64,000 bases of DNA from DATARH01 sp036268425 (GCA_036268425.1 DATAUE010000028.1:1-64000), one strand, 5' to 3'; counted from the stretch's first letter, positions 42,826 through 52,140 are shown. Notes: generated by a model from the sequence alone, not told the origin. Numbers and translations: made by a program.

Positions 42826-43797
42826 CTAGCGCAGCTCGGGCACAATCCAGAACGGTGCCGAGCCGCGGGCCACGCGCTGGCAATTGTCGAACGCGTTGCG
42901 CCAGCGCTTCGGATGGTTGTCCCAGGTCGGGCCGGCCGAATGCGGGCTGAAGATCGCATTTTTCAACGTGAACAACTCGTGATCCGGCTTTGGCGGCTCT
43001 TCGACCATCACGTCGATGCCGGCGGCCATGATCACTTCGTCGCGCAAGGCCTTGTACAGCGCCACCTCATCAACCACCGGACCGCGGCAGGTGTTGATCA
43101 GGATCGCGGTTTTCTTCATCAGCGACAATTCGCGGTCGCCGATCAGATTGTGCGTCGACATGTCGAGCGGCACGTGCAAGGTCACGATGTCGGCGGTCTT
43201 CAGCAACTCGGGGAACAAGGCGAAGCGCACACCGAGCGCGTCTTCCTGGTCGGCCGTCAGGCGGTTGACATCGTAGTAGATGACCTTCAGGTCGAACGCC
43301 TTGGCGCGGCGCGCAACCTTTTTGCCGATATTGCCGAGCCCAACGATGCCGAGCGTCTTGTCCTCAAGCTCATAGAGCTTCGCCGCGGCGAAATCGTTGC
43401 CGCGCCAGCGCCCGGAAACAACACCCTCATGCACCCAGATCAGTTTGCGGGAGACCGCGAGCATCAACATCATCGCATGCTCGGCGACAGCAGTCGCATT
43501 GGCGCCGCCATTGTTGCAGATCGGCACGCCGGCGGCCCGCGCCGCTTCGAGGTCATAAGTGTTGTAGCCGGCGCTCAGGGTCTGCACGAGCTTCAGCTTC
43601 GGCGCCTGGGCATAGAATTCCGGGCCGTGTTTGAACTGGCCGGCGCCGATATAGAATTCCGCGTCTTTCAGCAGGTTCCAGAATTCCGGACGCCCGTGCG
43701 GTGCCTCGACCAGTTCGTAGCCGTCGGGGATCAGATCGTGGGCAATCGCGAGGGTTTCCTCGCCGTGGCCGGTTGGGGTCAGAATGCGATGGGGCAT
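42826..43797 (-). CDS. D-2-hydroxyacid dehydrogenase family protein
   Basis: The 323-residue NAD(P)-dependent enzyme interconverts 2-hydroxy and 2-keto acids. The Rossmann motif LGIVGLGNIGKKVARRA (about 148-163) is clear. The catalytic Arg (ILINTCRGPVVDE), Glu (DVMVEEPPKPD) and His (FSPHSAGPTW) are all present. Asp in YYDVNR after the second strand favours NAD. It diverges from the FMN-dependent 2-hydroxyacid oxidase gene with about 170 bp between, so the pair could cycle the same acid. The substrate is not determined. Confidence 0.92.
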   Translation of the reverse strand: MPHRILTPTGHGEETLAIAHDLIPDGYELVEAPHGRPEFWNLLKDAEFYIGAGQFKHGPEFYAQAPKLKLVQTLSAGYNTYDLEAARAAGVPICNNGGANATAVAEHAMMLMLAVSRKLIWVHEGVVSGRWRGNDFAAAKLYELEDKTLGIVGLGNIGKKVARRAKAFDLKVIYYDVNRLTADQEDALGVRFALFPELLKTADIVTLHVPLDMSTHNLIGDRELSLMKKTAILINTCRGPVVDEVALYKALRDEVIMAAGIDVMVEEPPKPDHELFTLKNAIFSPHSAGPTWDNHPKRWRNAFDNCQRVARGSAPFWIVPELR

Positions 43798-43970
43798 TCG
43801 TGCGTCTCCTCTGTGCGGTGTTGTCTTCGAGGCGCTATCGTAGCGACAGCTTGCGGCGCTACCCAATAGCAAAGTCACGGGGTAGGGCGGGTGCTGCCGT
43901 GTTGCCGGCCTTCAGCGGCTCGGTTAGGCTGCCGCCGCAAATTTTCCTGATCCCAGCCGAGGCGACAGAC

Positions 43971-45074
43971 ATGGCCGACGACGACGATAACCTCGAATAC
44001 CGCTTTCAGAACCTGCACGAGTTCGTCAAGGTCGCGCGGCAGAACCTCAACCGCAACAATTGGGACTACCTGATCGGCGCCTCGGAGAGCGAGACGACGC
44101 TGGCGCGCAACCGGCTGGCGCTCGACCTGATCGGTTTCCGCCCGCGGGTATTGCGCGACGTGTCGAATGTCGATGTCAGCAAGGAAGTATTCGGCAAACG
44201 GCTGCGCATCCCGGTGCTGACCGCGCCGGTCGGTTCGCAGGAGAATTTCGAGCCGGGTGGCGGCGGCACGGTTGCCGCAGCCACCACGAAATTCGGCAAC
44301 GGCATGATCCTGTCTTCGGTGTCGCACCCCGGCCTGGAAAAGACCGCCGAGGCGGCCGGCGACGGGTTCCGCGTGTTTCAGCTTTACGTGCGCGGCGACG
44401 CCGACTGGGTCGATGACCATGTGCGGCGGGCGATGGACAACGGCTACAACGCTTTCTGCCTGACCGTAGACACCGATAGCTACAGCCGGCGCGAACGCGA
44501 CATCGCCAAGCGGCATGAGCGCCGCCGCGTGCGGGTGGGCGACGCGCGCATCTACCAGGCTCGTTTCAACTGGAAGGACGTCGAACGGGTCAAGAAGCTG
44601 TCGAAGATCCCGGTCCTCCTCAAAGGCATCGCGACGGCCGAGGACGCCAAGATCGCGGTCGATAACGGCGTCGATTGCGTCTATGTGTCGAACCACGGCG
44701 GACGCCAGCTCGACCAGGGCATCGGCTCGATCGAGGTGCTGCCGGAGGTCGTCGAGGCGGTCAATGGCCGGGCCAAGGTGTGGGTCGACGGCTCGATCAC
44801 CCGCGGCACCGATGTCGTCAAGGCGATCATCCTGGGCGCCGATTGCGTCGTGGTCGGGCGGCTGTACGTGTATGCGCTGGCGGCGGCCGGCGGGCCGGGC
44901 ATCTATCGGATGTTCGAGATTCTCGAAGACGAAATCCGCATCTGCCTGTCGCTGCTCGGCGTCAACAGCTATGCCGAACTCGACAAGAGCTACATCCGGC
45001 CGGCGCATCGGGTCGTGCGGCCGCATGTCCACAGCCCGTTTCCGCATCTCGACCTGCCGATCGAGACCTACTGA
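43971..45074 (+). CDS. FMN-dependent alpha-hydroxyacid oxidase/dehydrogenase
   Basis: The 367-residue TIM-barrel protein matches the lactate/glycolate/mandelate oxidase family. It has WDYLIGASESETTLARNR, RPRVLRDVSNVDVS, PVLTAPVGSQ, the FMN-phosphate site and catalytic Lys (PVLLKGIAT), the catalytic His in YVSNHGGRQLD, and VWVDGSITRGTDVVKAIILGADCVVVGR. Residues replacing the common Y-x-Q near the N-terminus differ from yeast-type enzymes. The ATG at 43971 fits the family length. It diverges from the D-2-hydroxyacid dehydrogenase gene. Confidence 0.92.
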   Translation: MADDDDNLEYRFQNLHEFVKVARQNLNRNNWDYLIGASESETTLARNRLALDLIGFRPRVLRDVSNVDVSKEVFGKRLRIPVLTAPVGSQENFEPGGGGTVAAATTKFGNGMILSSVSHPGLEKTAEAAGDGFRVFQLYVRGDADWVDDHVRRAMDNGYNAFCLTVDTDSYSRRERDIAKRHERRRVRVGDARIYQARFNWKDVERVKKLSKIPVLLKGIATAEDAKIAVDNGVDCVYVSNHGGRQLDQGIGSIEVLPEVVEAVNGRAKVWVDGSITRGTDVVKAIILGADCVVVGRLYVYALAAAGGPGIYRMFEILEDEIRICLSLLGVNSYAELDKSYIRPAHRVVRPHVHSPFPHLDLPIETY

Positions 45075-45125
45075 GGCGCTACCAGGGCGCCGGGCGGGCA
45101 GCGTGCCCGCCCCTACCCATCTCCT

Positions 45126-45956
45126 TTACGAGCGAATACCGGCCGCGGCGGCGAGGCGCACCAACTCGTCGCGGCCGGCCAGCATGTCGTCGAGCGAGCC
45201 GAACGCATTCATGTAGTGGCCACGAAACCCGGCATCCTCGACGCGGTGGAACATATCGGGGAAATCAAGATCGCCGGCGCCCGGCGCCAGATGCACCTCA
45301 TGGCCGTTGCGGAAGCAATCGGCCAACCGAACCTCCTCGACCTGCGCCATGTCGAGCGCCGCGACAAAGCCGGGAATGCCCTCCGGTACGAGATGCGCGT
45401 GGTTGACGGTGAACGACAGCCGCAATGCCGGTGACTGGATACGCTCGAAATAGAAGCGCCATTCCTCGATGGTATGCGCGAGGTAATGCACTTCGGCGTC
45501 GACCGGTTCCTTGTTGAGATTTTCCAGCAGGATCACCGCGCTTTTCTGTTCGGCGTAAGCGACAAGGCGCTGCAGTCGTTCCAGCCCGGCCTGCATGCGC
45601 TGCTCGATGTCGGAGGTGAAATGAAACCCGGCATGAACCACGATCCACTCGGCGCCGAGCCGTGCTGACGCATCGACATAGGCTCGCAGATACTGCTCGA
45701 CCGCATCATCGACGTAAGGTGCGTACTCGGCGACGTTGACCGCCGACGAGGTGTGCAGCCCGAGATGAATGCCGTGCCGGTCGCAGGCGGCATGCAACGC
45801 GCCGGCGCGGCGGTCGTCGATCGTCGGCAGCGCATTGGCGCCGGTATCGAGCTGCATGTCGATAAAGCGCACCCTATGCCCGGCGGCCCAGGCAATCGCG
45901 TCTTCCAGCGCCAGCTTGCGCCCGATATCAATGCCGATGCGGTCGTAAAGGCTCAT
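45126..45956 (-). CDS. Sugar phosphate isomerase/epimerase (xylose isomerase-like TIM barrel)
   Basis: The 276-residue protein has the AP-endonuclease-2 barrel: DAIAWAAGHRVRFIDMQL, LGLHTSSAVNVAEY, EWIVVHAGFH, VILLENLNKE with the metal Glu, LSFTVNHAHLVPEG with the Asp/His side replaced by Asn-His, and DFPDMFHRVEDAGFRGHYMNAFGS. Such enzymes isomerise or epimerise sugars or inositols with Mn or Mg. The substrate is unknown. It follows the WcbI-type gene on the same strand with a 28-bp gap, so co-transcription is likely. Confidence 0.88.
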   Translation of the reverse strand: MSLYDRIGIDIGRKLALEDAIAWAAGHRVRFIDMQLDTGANALPTIDDRRAGALHAACDRHGIHLGLHTSSAVNVAEYAPYVDDAVEQYLRAYVDASARLGAEWIVVHAGFHFTSDIEQRMQAGLERLQRLVAYAEQKSAVILLENLNKEPVDAEVHYLAHTIEEWRFYFERIQSPALRLSFTVNHAHLVPEGIPGFVAALDMAQVEEVRLADCFRNGHEVHLAPGAGDLDFPDMFHRVEDAGFRGHYMNAFGSLDDMLAGRDELVRLAAAAGIRS

Positions 45957-45984
45957 TATCTGTCTCCGCCTGGTGTGCGACGGC

Positions 45985-48300
45985 TCAGCCGTAATGCGCG
46001 ATGTAGCTGCGGATATAGGCTTCCCAGGTAATTTCGCGGCCGCGGCTCAGGTAACGGGTGCGTTCGTCGGCCCAACCGATCCCGAGATCGCTTGCCACCT
46101 TGGGGTGAATCGGCACCTGCGGGTTGCGCAATGAGGCATCGACGCTCTGGGTCAGCGAAATCGTTTCGGTGACGCCGACCAGTCTGGCGACCAGCCGCAT
46201 CATCAAGTTGAACACTTCCCAATTGGGTCGGACGGTGGTGTGAAAGACCCCCCGCTTCTGGAAGTTTTCCAGAATAAAGGCGCCGATCGAACAATCGTAT
46301 TTCCTGTCTACCGCGGCGAGGCGGCGGACTTCCATCTCATGCAGGCGCCGATAGTTGACGACACCCGGCATATCGAGCGCGCGGTAGGCACGGAACCGCG
46401 CCTCGGGGTCGGGGATTTCCCGGCGCATCCGGCCCAGCAGGCCGTCCAGATACGGGAAGGTCAGGTTCGGGGCTTCGCGGTCATGGGCTTCCTTGTCGCC
46501 GGGGCCGTTCCACGCATCGAACGGCCACGGCGAGCCGAACCGCACCAGCGGATAGCGCGCCGATTCGGCGCCGGGCCGCACGCAGTCGCGCAGCGGAAAC
46601 TCGTCCCACAACCGAATGTCCTGGATCAGCAGGAAATCGCAGGTTTCCAGGTCTCGTGCGGCGAATTCGTGCAGGTTCTTCGGCAGCTGGATGAAATGGT
46701 ATTTGGCCTCGAAACGCTGGTTCAGCACATCGATATGGGCAAAACCCTGACGCAATGTTTCGGATTGGCAGTTGCCGATGATGACGATCTTTCGCCGGCC
46801 GGCTGGTCGCAGCCGCGGCGCGGTGACCGCCGCCGCCTGTTGTTGCGTTGAAATCTGCGACAGGTCGAGCGCGCCGATGGAAACGGCGCCTCGGCCGAGG
46901 TGATGCACCGCGACGGCGAAGCGCCAGTTGCCGGCGCCTATTGCGAGTGCGGGCGGCACCTCGAAAGCCATCGAGGGCGTGCCGGCTGTCAATTCGCTCG
47001 CGGTAATCGTTCGCTGTGCGATCGTCAAGGGCCGCTGTGACCATAGGCTCCCTGTCCCGAGCGGCGGCCGCGCAGTGATTTCCATCGCCAGCAGCGGCGT
47101 CAGGGGGCTGACGGTGCGGTCCGGTGTACCGCGCAAGCTGAGGCGGTGTGGTCCTGCCGGTAACCGCAATGCGCCAAGGAGACCAGACAGCAACTGCCCG
47201 GGTGGTTGGTCGCCGCGCACTGTAACCACCCCGGCGCGGCGCTCGGCAAACCGGGCTTCACGCAGCCGTCCCAGCAGGCGCCAGCGTGACAATGGCGCGG
47301 GCATCGCCCCATCAACACCGCGCATTTCGGTCAGGTCGACGGCGTCGATCACGAATCCCGCATTGCCGAAATGGTGCACGCGGATATCCACCGGCGCATC
47401 TGCCCCGGCTTCGAGCGCGATGTCGGTCGGCACGATAAAATCGACCGCGATCGCATTGCTGGCAATTTCCGTGGCGGTCGCATCGCGCCACGCCAGCAGG
47501 GTGCCGTTGGTTTCCGGCAGCCGGGCGAGACCCATCAGCCGTCGCTGACTGCGCCAGCGGCTTTGCCCCAGGATTTCGATCCCCAGCACTGCCCGGTCTG
47601 GCGACAGCGGCAACCCGGAACGCACCGCCAGCATCAACCGATAGCGACCGCGTGGCAGCCGCAGATACGGCCAGGCGCCGTACAGCACGCGTCCCACCGG
47701 CTCCAGCCGTGCCACTCGAACCGTGCCGTCGCCACCGCGCCGGCCGAGCCAGGACTTCTGCAGGCGCCCCAACAAGCGCCAACGGCGCGGCGGCAAGGCG
47801 GTGATGCCTTCCGGCTGCAAACATTCGAGATCAACAGCCTCGACGGCCAGATCGGCGTTGCCGAGGTGAAAAAAGCGAAATTCGAAGCGTCCTTCGTTCT
47901 CGCTTTCGCGGCTGTGTTCTGGAGGCACCTCGAAATCCAGCGCACCTTTGCCGCCATCCGCTGCCAGTTCGTTTGCGGTAAAATCACGCCATTGCTGCTG
48001 AAACCGGCTGAGAACGATGATTTCGACGCCGAGCACGGGCTGGTCTGCCAGACGTGGTCGCCCACTGCGGCAACGAAAGTGCAGGCGATAGCGGCCTTGC
48101 GCCAGATGCAGATAGGGACCGTAAAGAAAGCATCCGGCTCGCTCGCGCCCACGGACCGCCATCGACCCGTCACCGCCGCGCGTCCCGACCGCTCCGTTTT
48201 CGAGTTGGCCGAGCAAAGGTCGGCGCGTTCCAGGCTCGAGATTGTCGGCGCTCGGCAATAGCAGCCGCGGCAGCACGATACCGGCGATGTCGTCAGGCAT
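45985..48300 (-). CDS. WcbI-type polysaccharide biosynthesis protein with three N-terminal repeats
   Basis: Residues of about 500-771 are a WcbI domain: RKIVIIGNCQSETLRQGF at its start, FLLIQDIRLWDEF and a helical C-terminus. WcbI proteins are putative acetyl- or acyltransferases of capsule synthesis with a GDSL-like fold that binds CoA. The first 490 residues form three tandem beta-rich repeats of about 140-160 residues. Each opens RWRLLGRL or similar, contains LPxGxxRL, and ends HHxGxAxxxIxAVDL (at about 160, 325 and 490). I know of no standard WcbI with such repeats; they may bind glycan. It diverges from an ACP-FAAL pair, which suggests a lipid-modified polysaccharide or acyl-transfer pathway. 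Confidence 0.82.
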   Translation of the reverse strand: MPDDIAGIVLPRLLLPSADNLEPGTRRPLLGQLENGAVGTRGGDGSMAVRGRERAGCFLYGPYLHLAQGRYRLHFRCRSGRPRLADQPVLGVEIIVLSRFQQQWRDFTANELAADGGKGALDFEVPPEHSRESENEGRFEFRFFHLGNADLAVEAVDLECLQPEGITALPPRRWRLLGRLQKSWLGRRGGDGTVRVARLEPVGRVLYGAWPYLRLPRGRYRLMLAVRSGLPLSPDRAVLGIEILGQSRWRSQRRLMGLARLPETNGTLLAWRDATATEIASNAIAVDFIVPTDIALEAGADAPVDIRVHHFGNAGFVIDAVDLTEMRGVDGAMPAPLSRWRLLGRLREARFAERRAGVVTVRGDQPPGQLLSGLLGALRLPAGPHRLSLRGTPDRTVSPLTPLLAMEITARPPLGTGSLWSQRPLTIAQRTITASELTAGTPSMAFEVPPALAIGAGNWRFAVAVHHLGRGAVSIGALDLSQISTQQQAAAVTAPRLRPAGRRKIVIIGNCQSETLRQGFAHIDVLNQRFEAKYHFIQLPKNLHEFAARDLETCDFLLIQDIRLWDEFPLRDCVRPGAESARYPLVRFGSPWPFDAWNGPGDKEAHDREAPNLTFPYLDGLLGRMRREIPDPEARFRAYRALDMPGVVNYRRLHEMEVRRLAAVDRKYDCSIGAFILENFQKRGVFHTTVRPNWEVFNLMMRLVARLVGVTETISLTQSVDASLRNPQVPIHPKVASDLGIGWADERTRYLSRGREITWEAYIRSYIAHYG

Positions 48301-48430
48301 CGCGTTGCAGTGCTCCGGCAGCGCCGCGAGCGTCAGCGCCGTTTATCATGCGAACCCGCGACTTGACCCGTTGCAGCGGCAAATGTAGCGTCCACTTCGC
48401 TGCGGTGGCAATAGAGATAGTAGCGACGAA

Positions 48431-48449
48431 GTATCAGTATCGCTGATAC
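48431..48449. promoter_or_regulatory. Inverted repeat between the divergent WcbI-type and ACP genes
   Basis: gtatcag-tatcg-ctgatac is a perfect 7-bp inverted repeat with a 5-base spacer. It lies in the 165-bp divergent region, close to the ACP start, where an operator for the acyl locus would be expected. Confidence 0.5.
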
Positions 48450-48465
48450 CGGCTTTGCTTTCAGG

Positions 48466-48780
48466 TTGCCCGCACCGAATGACAAATTCTTTTCAAGGGG
48501 ATTGGGATTGCCGTCAGGTAATGTATCCGAATCCGAAATCTGCGACTGGTGCATCGCCTATATGAAGCGGATCGTCGATGATCCGTCGATTGCTATTGGA
48601 CCGGATGTTACTTTTGTTCAGATGGGTCTTGACTCGGCGACCTCGGCCTATTTCATCGTAGAGCTGGAAGAATGGCTCGGCATCGAACTCGAACCGGAAC
48701 TCGTGTTCGATTATCCGACCATCACTGATCTCGCGCGGCACATCGTCGGCAGAGGCGGCGGAAATGCCGCAGTGGGGTAG
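48466..48780 (+). CDS. Acyl carrier protein
   Basis: The roughly 90-104-residue protein has the carrier-protein fold with the phosphopantetheine Ser in FVQMGLDSATSAYFIVELEEWLGIELEPELVFDYPTI. The DS is followed by AT rather than LM or LS, typical of PKS/NRPS-like or dedicated carriers rather than AcpP. The start is uncertain: a TTG at 48466 opens the longest frame, while TTGs at 48502 and 48508 follow an AAGGGG and may be the real ones. It overlaps the FAAL gene by 17 bp and is its obvious acyl acceptor. Confidence 0.88.
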   Translation: MPAPNDKFFSRGLGLPSGNVSESEICDWCIAYMKRIVDDPSIAIGPDVTFVQMGLDSATSAYFIVELEEWLGIELEPELVFDYPTITDLARHIVGRGGGNAAVG

Positions 48781-50497
48781 CGCAGGCGCTGCCGCTTCGC
48801 TGATCGACTGGCTGCACCGGCACGCTGCCTCGCGCGCCGATCAGCGCGCCTATGTCGTGCTGTCGGATCGTGGACGCGAGGAGGAGGGTGTCACGTTCGC
48901 CGAACTGGCCCGTCGTGCCATTGCGATGGCCCCGCGGATTGCCGCGCGCGCCGAACCGGGAGATCGCGCTCTGCTGCTGTGTCCCAATGGCATCGATTTT
49001 ATGACGGCGTTTCTCGGTTGTCTGATGGCGCGGATCATCGCCGTCCCGATGATGCAACCGCGACGGCAAACCACGCGCGACGCCAGCGCCAGCATCGTTG
49101 CCGACTGTGCGCCCCGCCTCGCACTTGCTCCCGCCGCGCTGATCGGCGGGGCACCCGGCAATCTGCCGTCGCGCATCGCCGCTGCCGGTCTCGAATGGCT
49201 CGCCGTCGATGCGTCCGAGTCGCGGGCCGAAGGTGAAATGCGGGCGCCTTTACGCGACGACATCGCTTTTCTGCAATACACCTCGGGATCAACCTCCGCC
49301 CCCAAGGGGGTCACGGTGAGCCATGCCAACCTATTGGCTAATCTCGCGATGATCGAGACGGCGTTCGGCAATACCGCCCGCTCAACCTATGTCAGCTGGG
49401 TCCCGCTCTATCACGATATGGGGCTGATTATTAATGCGCTGCAGAGCCTTTATCTCGGTGCGCTATGTGTCTTTATGGCGCCGGTCGGATTTATGCAGCG
49501 GCCTCTGGTCTGGTTGCGGGCCATCAGCGACTACAAAGCGGAAATTGCTGGAGGACCCAATTTCGCGTTTGATTTGTGCGTCGAACGTTATCGCTCCGAT
49601 CAGATGGTCGGGGTCGATCTGTCCGGCTGGAAACTGGCCTTTAACGGCGCCGAGCCGGTGCATGCGGAAACCATCCGGCGCTTTAGCGAGACCTTTACGC
49701 CGCACGGCTTTGCGGCGGGCGCGATGTACCCGGCTTACGGTATGGCGGAAGCCACGGTGCTGATTTCGGCCGGCCGGCGCGGCGCTGGGGTCACGGTTCA
49801 GTCGGTCAGCCGCGACGCCCTGCGCCGCAACACGGCTGACGCGCCCGATGGCGGCCTGCCGGGGGCCGGTGAGAGCACGCGTGTCGTCGGCTGCGGTCGT
49901 GCGCTGGAGGGAGAGCGACTTGCCGTCGTCGACCCCGAGACGCGGCAGCGCCTCACCACGGGCCAGGTCGGCGAAATCTGGGCGACGGGACCCCATGTTG
50001 CGCAAGGCTATTGGCGCAACCCCGAGGCCAGCGCCGCTGCCTTCGGTGCGACGATCATCGGCGAGCCCGGCGATATGTGGCTGCGCACCGGCGATCTCGG
50101 TTTTCTCGATGACGACGGCGAACTCTACGTCACCGGCAGGATGAAGGATGTCATCATCATCCGCGGCGCGAACCATTACCCGCAAGACATTGAAGACACC
50201 GTCCAGAACTGCCATCCCGGACTTCGACGGCATGGCGGTGCGGCATTTGCGATCGCCGGTGCTGACGCCTCGGAGCGTTTGGTGGTGATCCAGGAAGTCG
50301 CGCGTACCTATCGCAATCGGATTGACGTGGGCGAATTGACGGGACGCATCCGCGAAGCCATCGTCAGTGAACACGAAATCGCGCCGTTCGAAATCGCCTT
50401 GCTACGACCGGGGGCCTTGCCGCAGACGACCAGCGGCAAGATCCAGCGCAGCCTGAGCCGCGAATTATGGGTTTCCGGGGCTCTCGAGCGGTTGTGA
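48764..50497 (+). CDS. Fatty acyl-AMP ligase (FAAL) family protein
   Basis: FAALs activate a fatty acid as acyl-adenylate and pass it to a carrier protein. The 577-residue protein has LQYTSGSTSAPKGVTVSH (A3), VSWVPLYHDMGLI, the FAAL-typical FMAPVGFMQRPLVWLRAISDYKAEIAGGPNFAFDLC, YGMAEATV, WLRTGDLGFLDDDGELYVTGR and a C-terminal SGKIQRS with the catalytic Lys. No carrier or other domain is fused. It is translated with the ACP, so it probably loads that protein with a fatty acyl chain for transfer elsewhere. Confidence 0.92.
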   Translation: MPQWGSAGAAASLIDWLHRHAASRADQRAYVVLSDRGREEEGVTFAELARRAIAMAPRIAARAEPGDRALLLCPNGIDFMTAFLGCLMARIIAVPMMQPRRQTTRDASASIVADCAPRLALAPAALIGGAPGNLPSRIAAAGLEWLAVDASESRAEGEMRAPLRDDIAFLQYTSGSTSAPKGVTVSHANLLANLAMIETAFGNTARSTYVSWVPLYHDMGLIINALQSLYLGALCVFMAPVGFMQRPLVWLRAISDYKAEIAGGPNFAFDLCVERYRSDQMVGVDLSGWKLAFNGAEPVHAETIRRFSETFTPHGFAAGAMYPAYGMAEATVLISAGRRGAGVTVQSVSRDALRRNTADAPDGGLPGAGESTRVVGCGRALEGERLAVVDPETRQRLTTGQVGEIWATGPHVAQGYWRNPEASAAAFGATIIGEPGDMWLRTGDLGFLDDDGELYVTGRMKDVIIIRGANHYPQDIEDTVQNCHPGLRRHGGAAFAIAGADASERLVVIQEVARTYRNRIDVGELTGRIREAIVSEHEIAPFEIALLRPGALPQTTSGKIQRSLSRELWVSGALERL

Positions 50498-50598
50498 CCG
50501 GGCCGAGGCTTTCGGCGACAGCGCGGTGCGGCGCGAGAACGGCTGATTGCCGCTTTCGTCATCAAGCTGGATGACCTATTAAGCTAGCCGGATCGCTC

Positions 50599-51087
50599 TT
50601 GAGTTTCGAGACGCCCGTGCCATTCACCGCATCGTTTCTCTGCTGGTGCCGCGCTGTCCCAAGGACCGCACCCCTGGTACTGGTCTTGCTGACGACCGCC
50701 TGCATCGACATCGAGCTGCCCAACAACAACAACCCGTTTAACGGCACCTGGGCGACCGCCGAGCGGCAGCAGATCGGGTTTGGCCCGGATACGATCATGA
50801 TTACAGCGCCGAACGAACCGCCGACGCCGATGAACGCGGCCTCTTGCGATGGTACCTTCCGCTTTGCCTATAGCCGCAAAAGCCGCGATGCCCTGCTGGC
50901 GCTGACGCCGCGTCAGCCCGACCTGAAAAGCAAGCTGACCACGATGCTGGCGCAGCCCGATTACGACGTCGCCGAGGTTAATTGCGGCGAAGGCTATAGC
51001 GCTTATGTGTTGCTCGATGATCGCGATGTCGTGGTGATTCACCGCGATCGCGACATTGCCGGCATCGAGCAGCTGACCCGACTGTAG
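50599..51087 (+). CDS. Small lipoprotein of unknown function
   Basis: The 162-residue protein has a hydrophobic segment and lipobox (VLVLLTTAC, Cys near 35). The mature part is short, with a GTWATAERQQIGF opening typical of small beta-rich envelope lipoproteins, and two further cysteines. The TTG start has no strong ribosome-binding site, and the N-terminal region before the lipobox is longer than usual, so the start may lie further in. The DUF1491 gene follows 19 bp later and is probably co-transcribed. Confidence 0.7.
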   Translation: MSFETPVPFTASFLCWCRAVPRTAPLVLVLLTTACIDIELPNNNNPFNGTWATAERQQIGFGPDTIMITAPNEPPTPMNAASCDGTFRFAYSRKSRDALLALTPRQPDLKSKLTTMLAQPDYDVAEVNCGEGYSAYVLLDDRDVVVIHRDRDIAGIEQLTRL

Positions 51088-51106
51088 TCGCGTCTGTCGA
51101 CGCCAC

Positions 51107-51445
51107 ATGGAAGCTCGCCTCAAAAGCGGCATTCGGGTGCAGGCGCTGGTTCGGCGCTGCGATCTCGTGGCGATCGCGGTGGCGGTGACAGCCCGCGGCG
51201 ACCCGGATGCGGGCGCCATCCTTCTGAAATTCGTCGGGCGTGACGGCGGCTGCACTGTGCTGGCGCAAGCCCGTCGACCGGACGGCGACGCGGTCTGGAT
51301 GCGTGCCACCGGTGCCATTGCAGTGCCTGAACCGGAGGCCGACGCCTATATCGCGCGGCAGCGCAGCCGCGACCCCGATCTGTGGGTCGTCGAAATCGAA
51401 AATGCCGCGCCCGACACCCTGCTCGACGCGCCTATCTTATCGTAG
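51107..51445 (+). CDS. DUF1491 family protein
   Basis: The 112-residue protein matches DUF1491 along its length: RLKSGIRVQALVRRCD, the ARGDPDAGAILLKF core, VWMRATG and ADAYIARQRSRDPDLWVVEIEN. The family is restricted mostly to alphaproteobacteria, has no known function, and is often found near nucleotide-metabolism or wall genes. It is soluble, without a signal peptide. Its place just upstream of a NUDIX gene on the same strand suggests one transcript. Confidence 0.88.
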   Translation: MEARLKSGIRVQALVRRCDLVAIAVAVTARGDPDAGAILLKFVGRDGGCTVLAQARRPDGDAVWMRATGAIAVPEPEADAYIARQRSRDPDLWVVEIENAAPDTLLDAPILS

Positions 51446-51475
51446 CTGCTGCTGTCGCAACTGCTGGAGCCGCTG

Positions 51476-52120
51476 ATGGCCGCCAAACCGGGTGCCGCCG
51501 ATGCACCGCCGACACATCCCGATCTCGACATCATTGCGAGCGACATCGGGTTCGACCGGCATCTTCGCGTCGATGTCGTGCGTTTTCGCCATCGCCGGTT
51601 TGCCGGGGGATGGAGCGGCGAGCGCAAATTCGACATCGTGCGGCGCGGCGCGGCGGCGGCAATCCTGCTCTACGACCCCGATCGCGATTGCGTCGTTCTG
51701 ATCGAGCAGTTCCGCCTCGCGGCGCTCTATGCAGGCCGCTCGCCGTGGCAGATCGAGGCGGTGGCGGGCCTTATCGATGCTGAGGGAGAGTCCGCGGAGG
51801 AGGTTGCGCGTCGCGAAACGCAGGAAGAAGCTGGTCTCGACTTGATCGGCCCGGTGGTGCCGATCCAGGTGATCCTACCCGCGAGCGGCAGCTATGACGA
51901 AGTGGTGTCGCTGTTTTGCGGCCGCGTCGATTCCCGTGAAGCCGGCGGGATTCACGGCCTCGATTACGAGCAGGAAGACATTCGCGTCATCGTCAAGACA
52001 CTCGCCGAGGCGGAAGCCATGCTCGATTCCGGCGAGATCGACAGCGCCCATACGCTGATCAGCCTCAACTGGCTGCTGCGTCACCGCGACCGCCTTTGCA
52101 GGGAATGGCGCGTCGGGTAA
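51476..52120 (+). CDS. NUDIX hydrolase, ADP-ribose pyrophosphatase type
   Basis: The 214-residue protein hydrolyses a nucleoside diphosphate linked to another moiety, most likely ADP-ribose. The N-terminal beta domain (FDIVRRGAAAAILLYDP, VVLIEQFRLAALY) and EAVAGLIDAEGESAEEVARRETQEEAGL match the ADPRase group. The Nudix box has one extra residue between the first Gly and Glu (GLIDAEGE instead of the usual spacing), while the REx2EEAG metal site is intact. ASGSYDEVVSLFCGRVD supplies the catalytic loop. It converges on dcd. Confidence 0.9.
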   Translation: MAAKPGAADAPPTHPDLDIIASDIGFDRHLRVDVVRFRHRRFAGGWSGERKFDIVRRGAAAAILLYDPDRDCVVLIEQFRLAALYAGRSPWQIEAVAGLIDAEGESAEEVARRETQEEAGLDLIGPVVPIQVILPASGSYDEVVSLFCGRVDSREAGGIHGLDYEQEDIRVIVKTLAEAEAMLDSGEIDSAHTLISLNWLLRHRDRLCREWRVG

Positions 52121-52140
52121 CGATGCCTTTCGAGGCGCGC

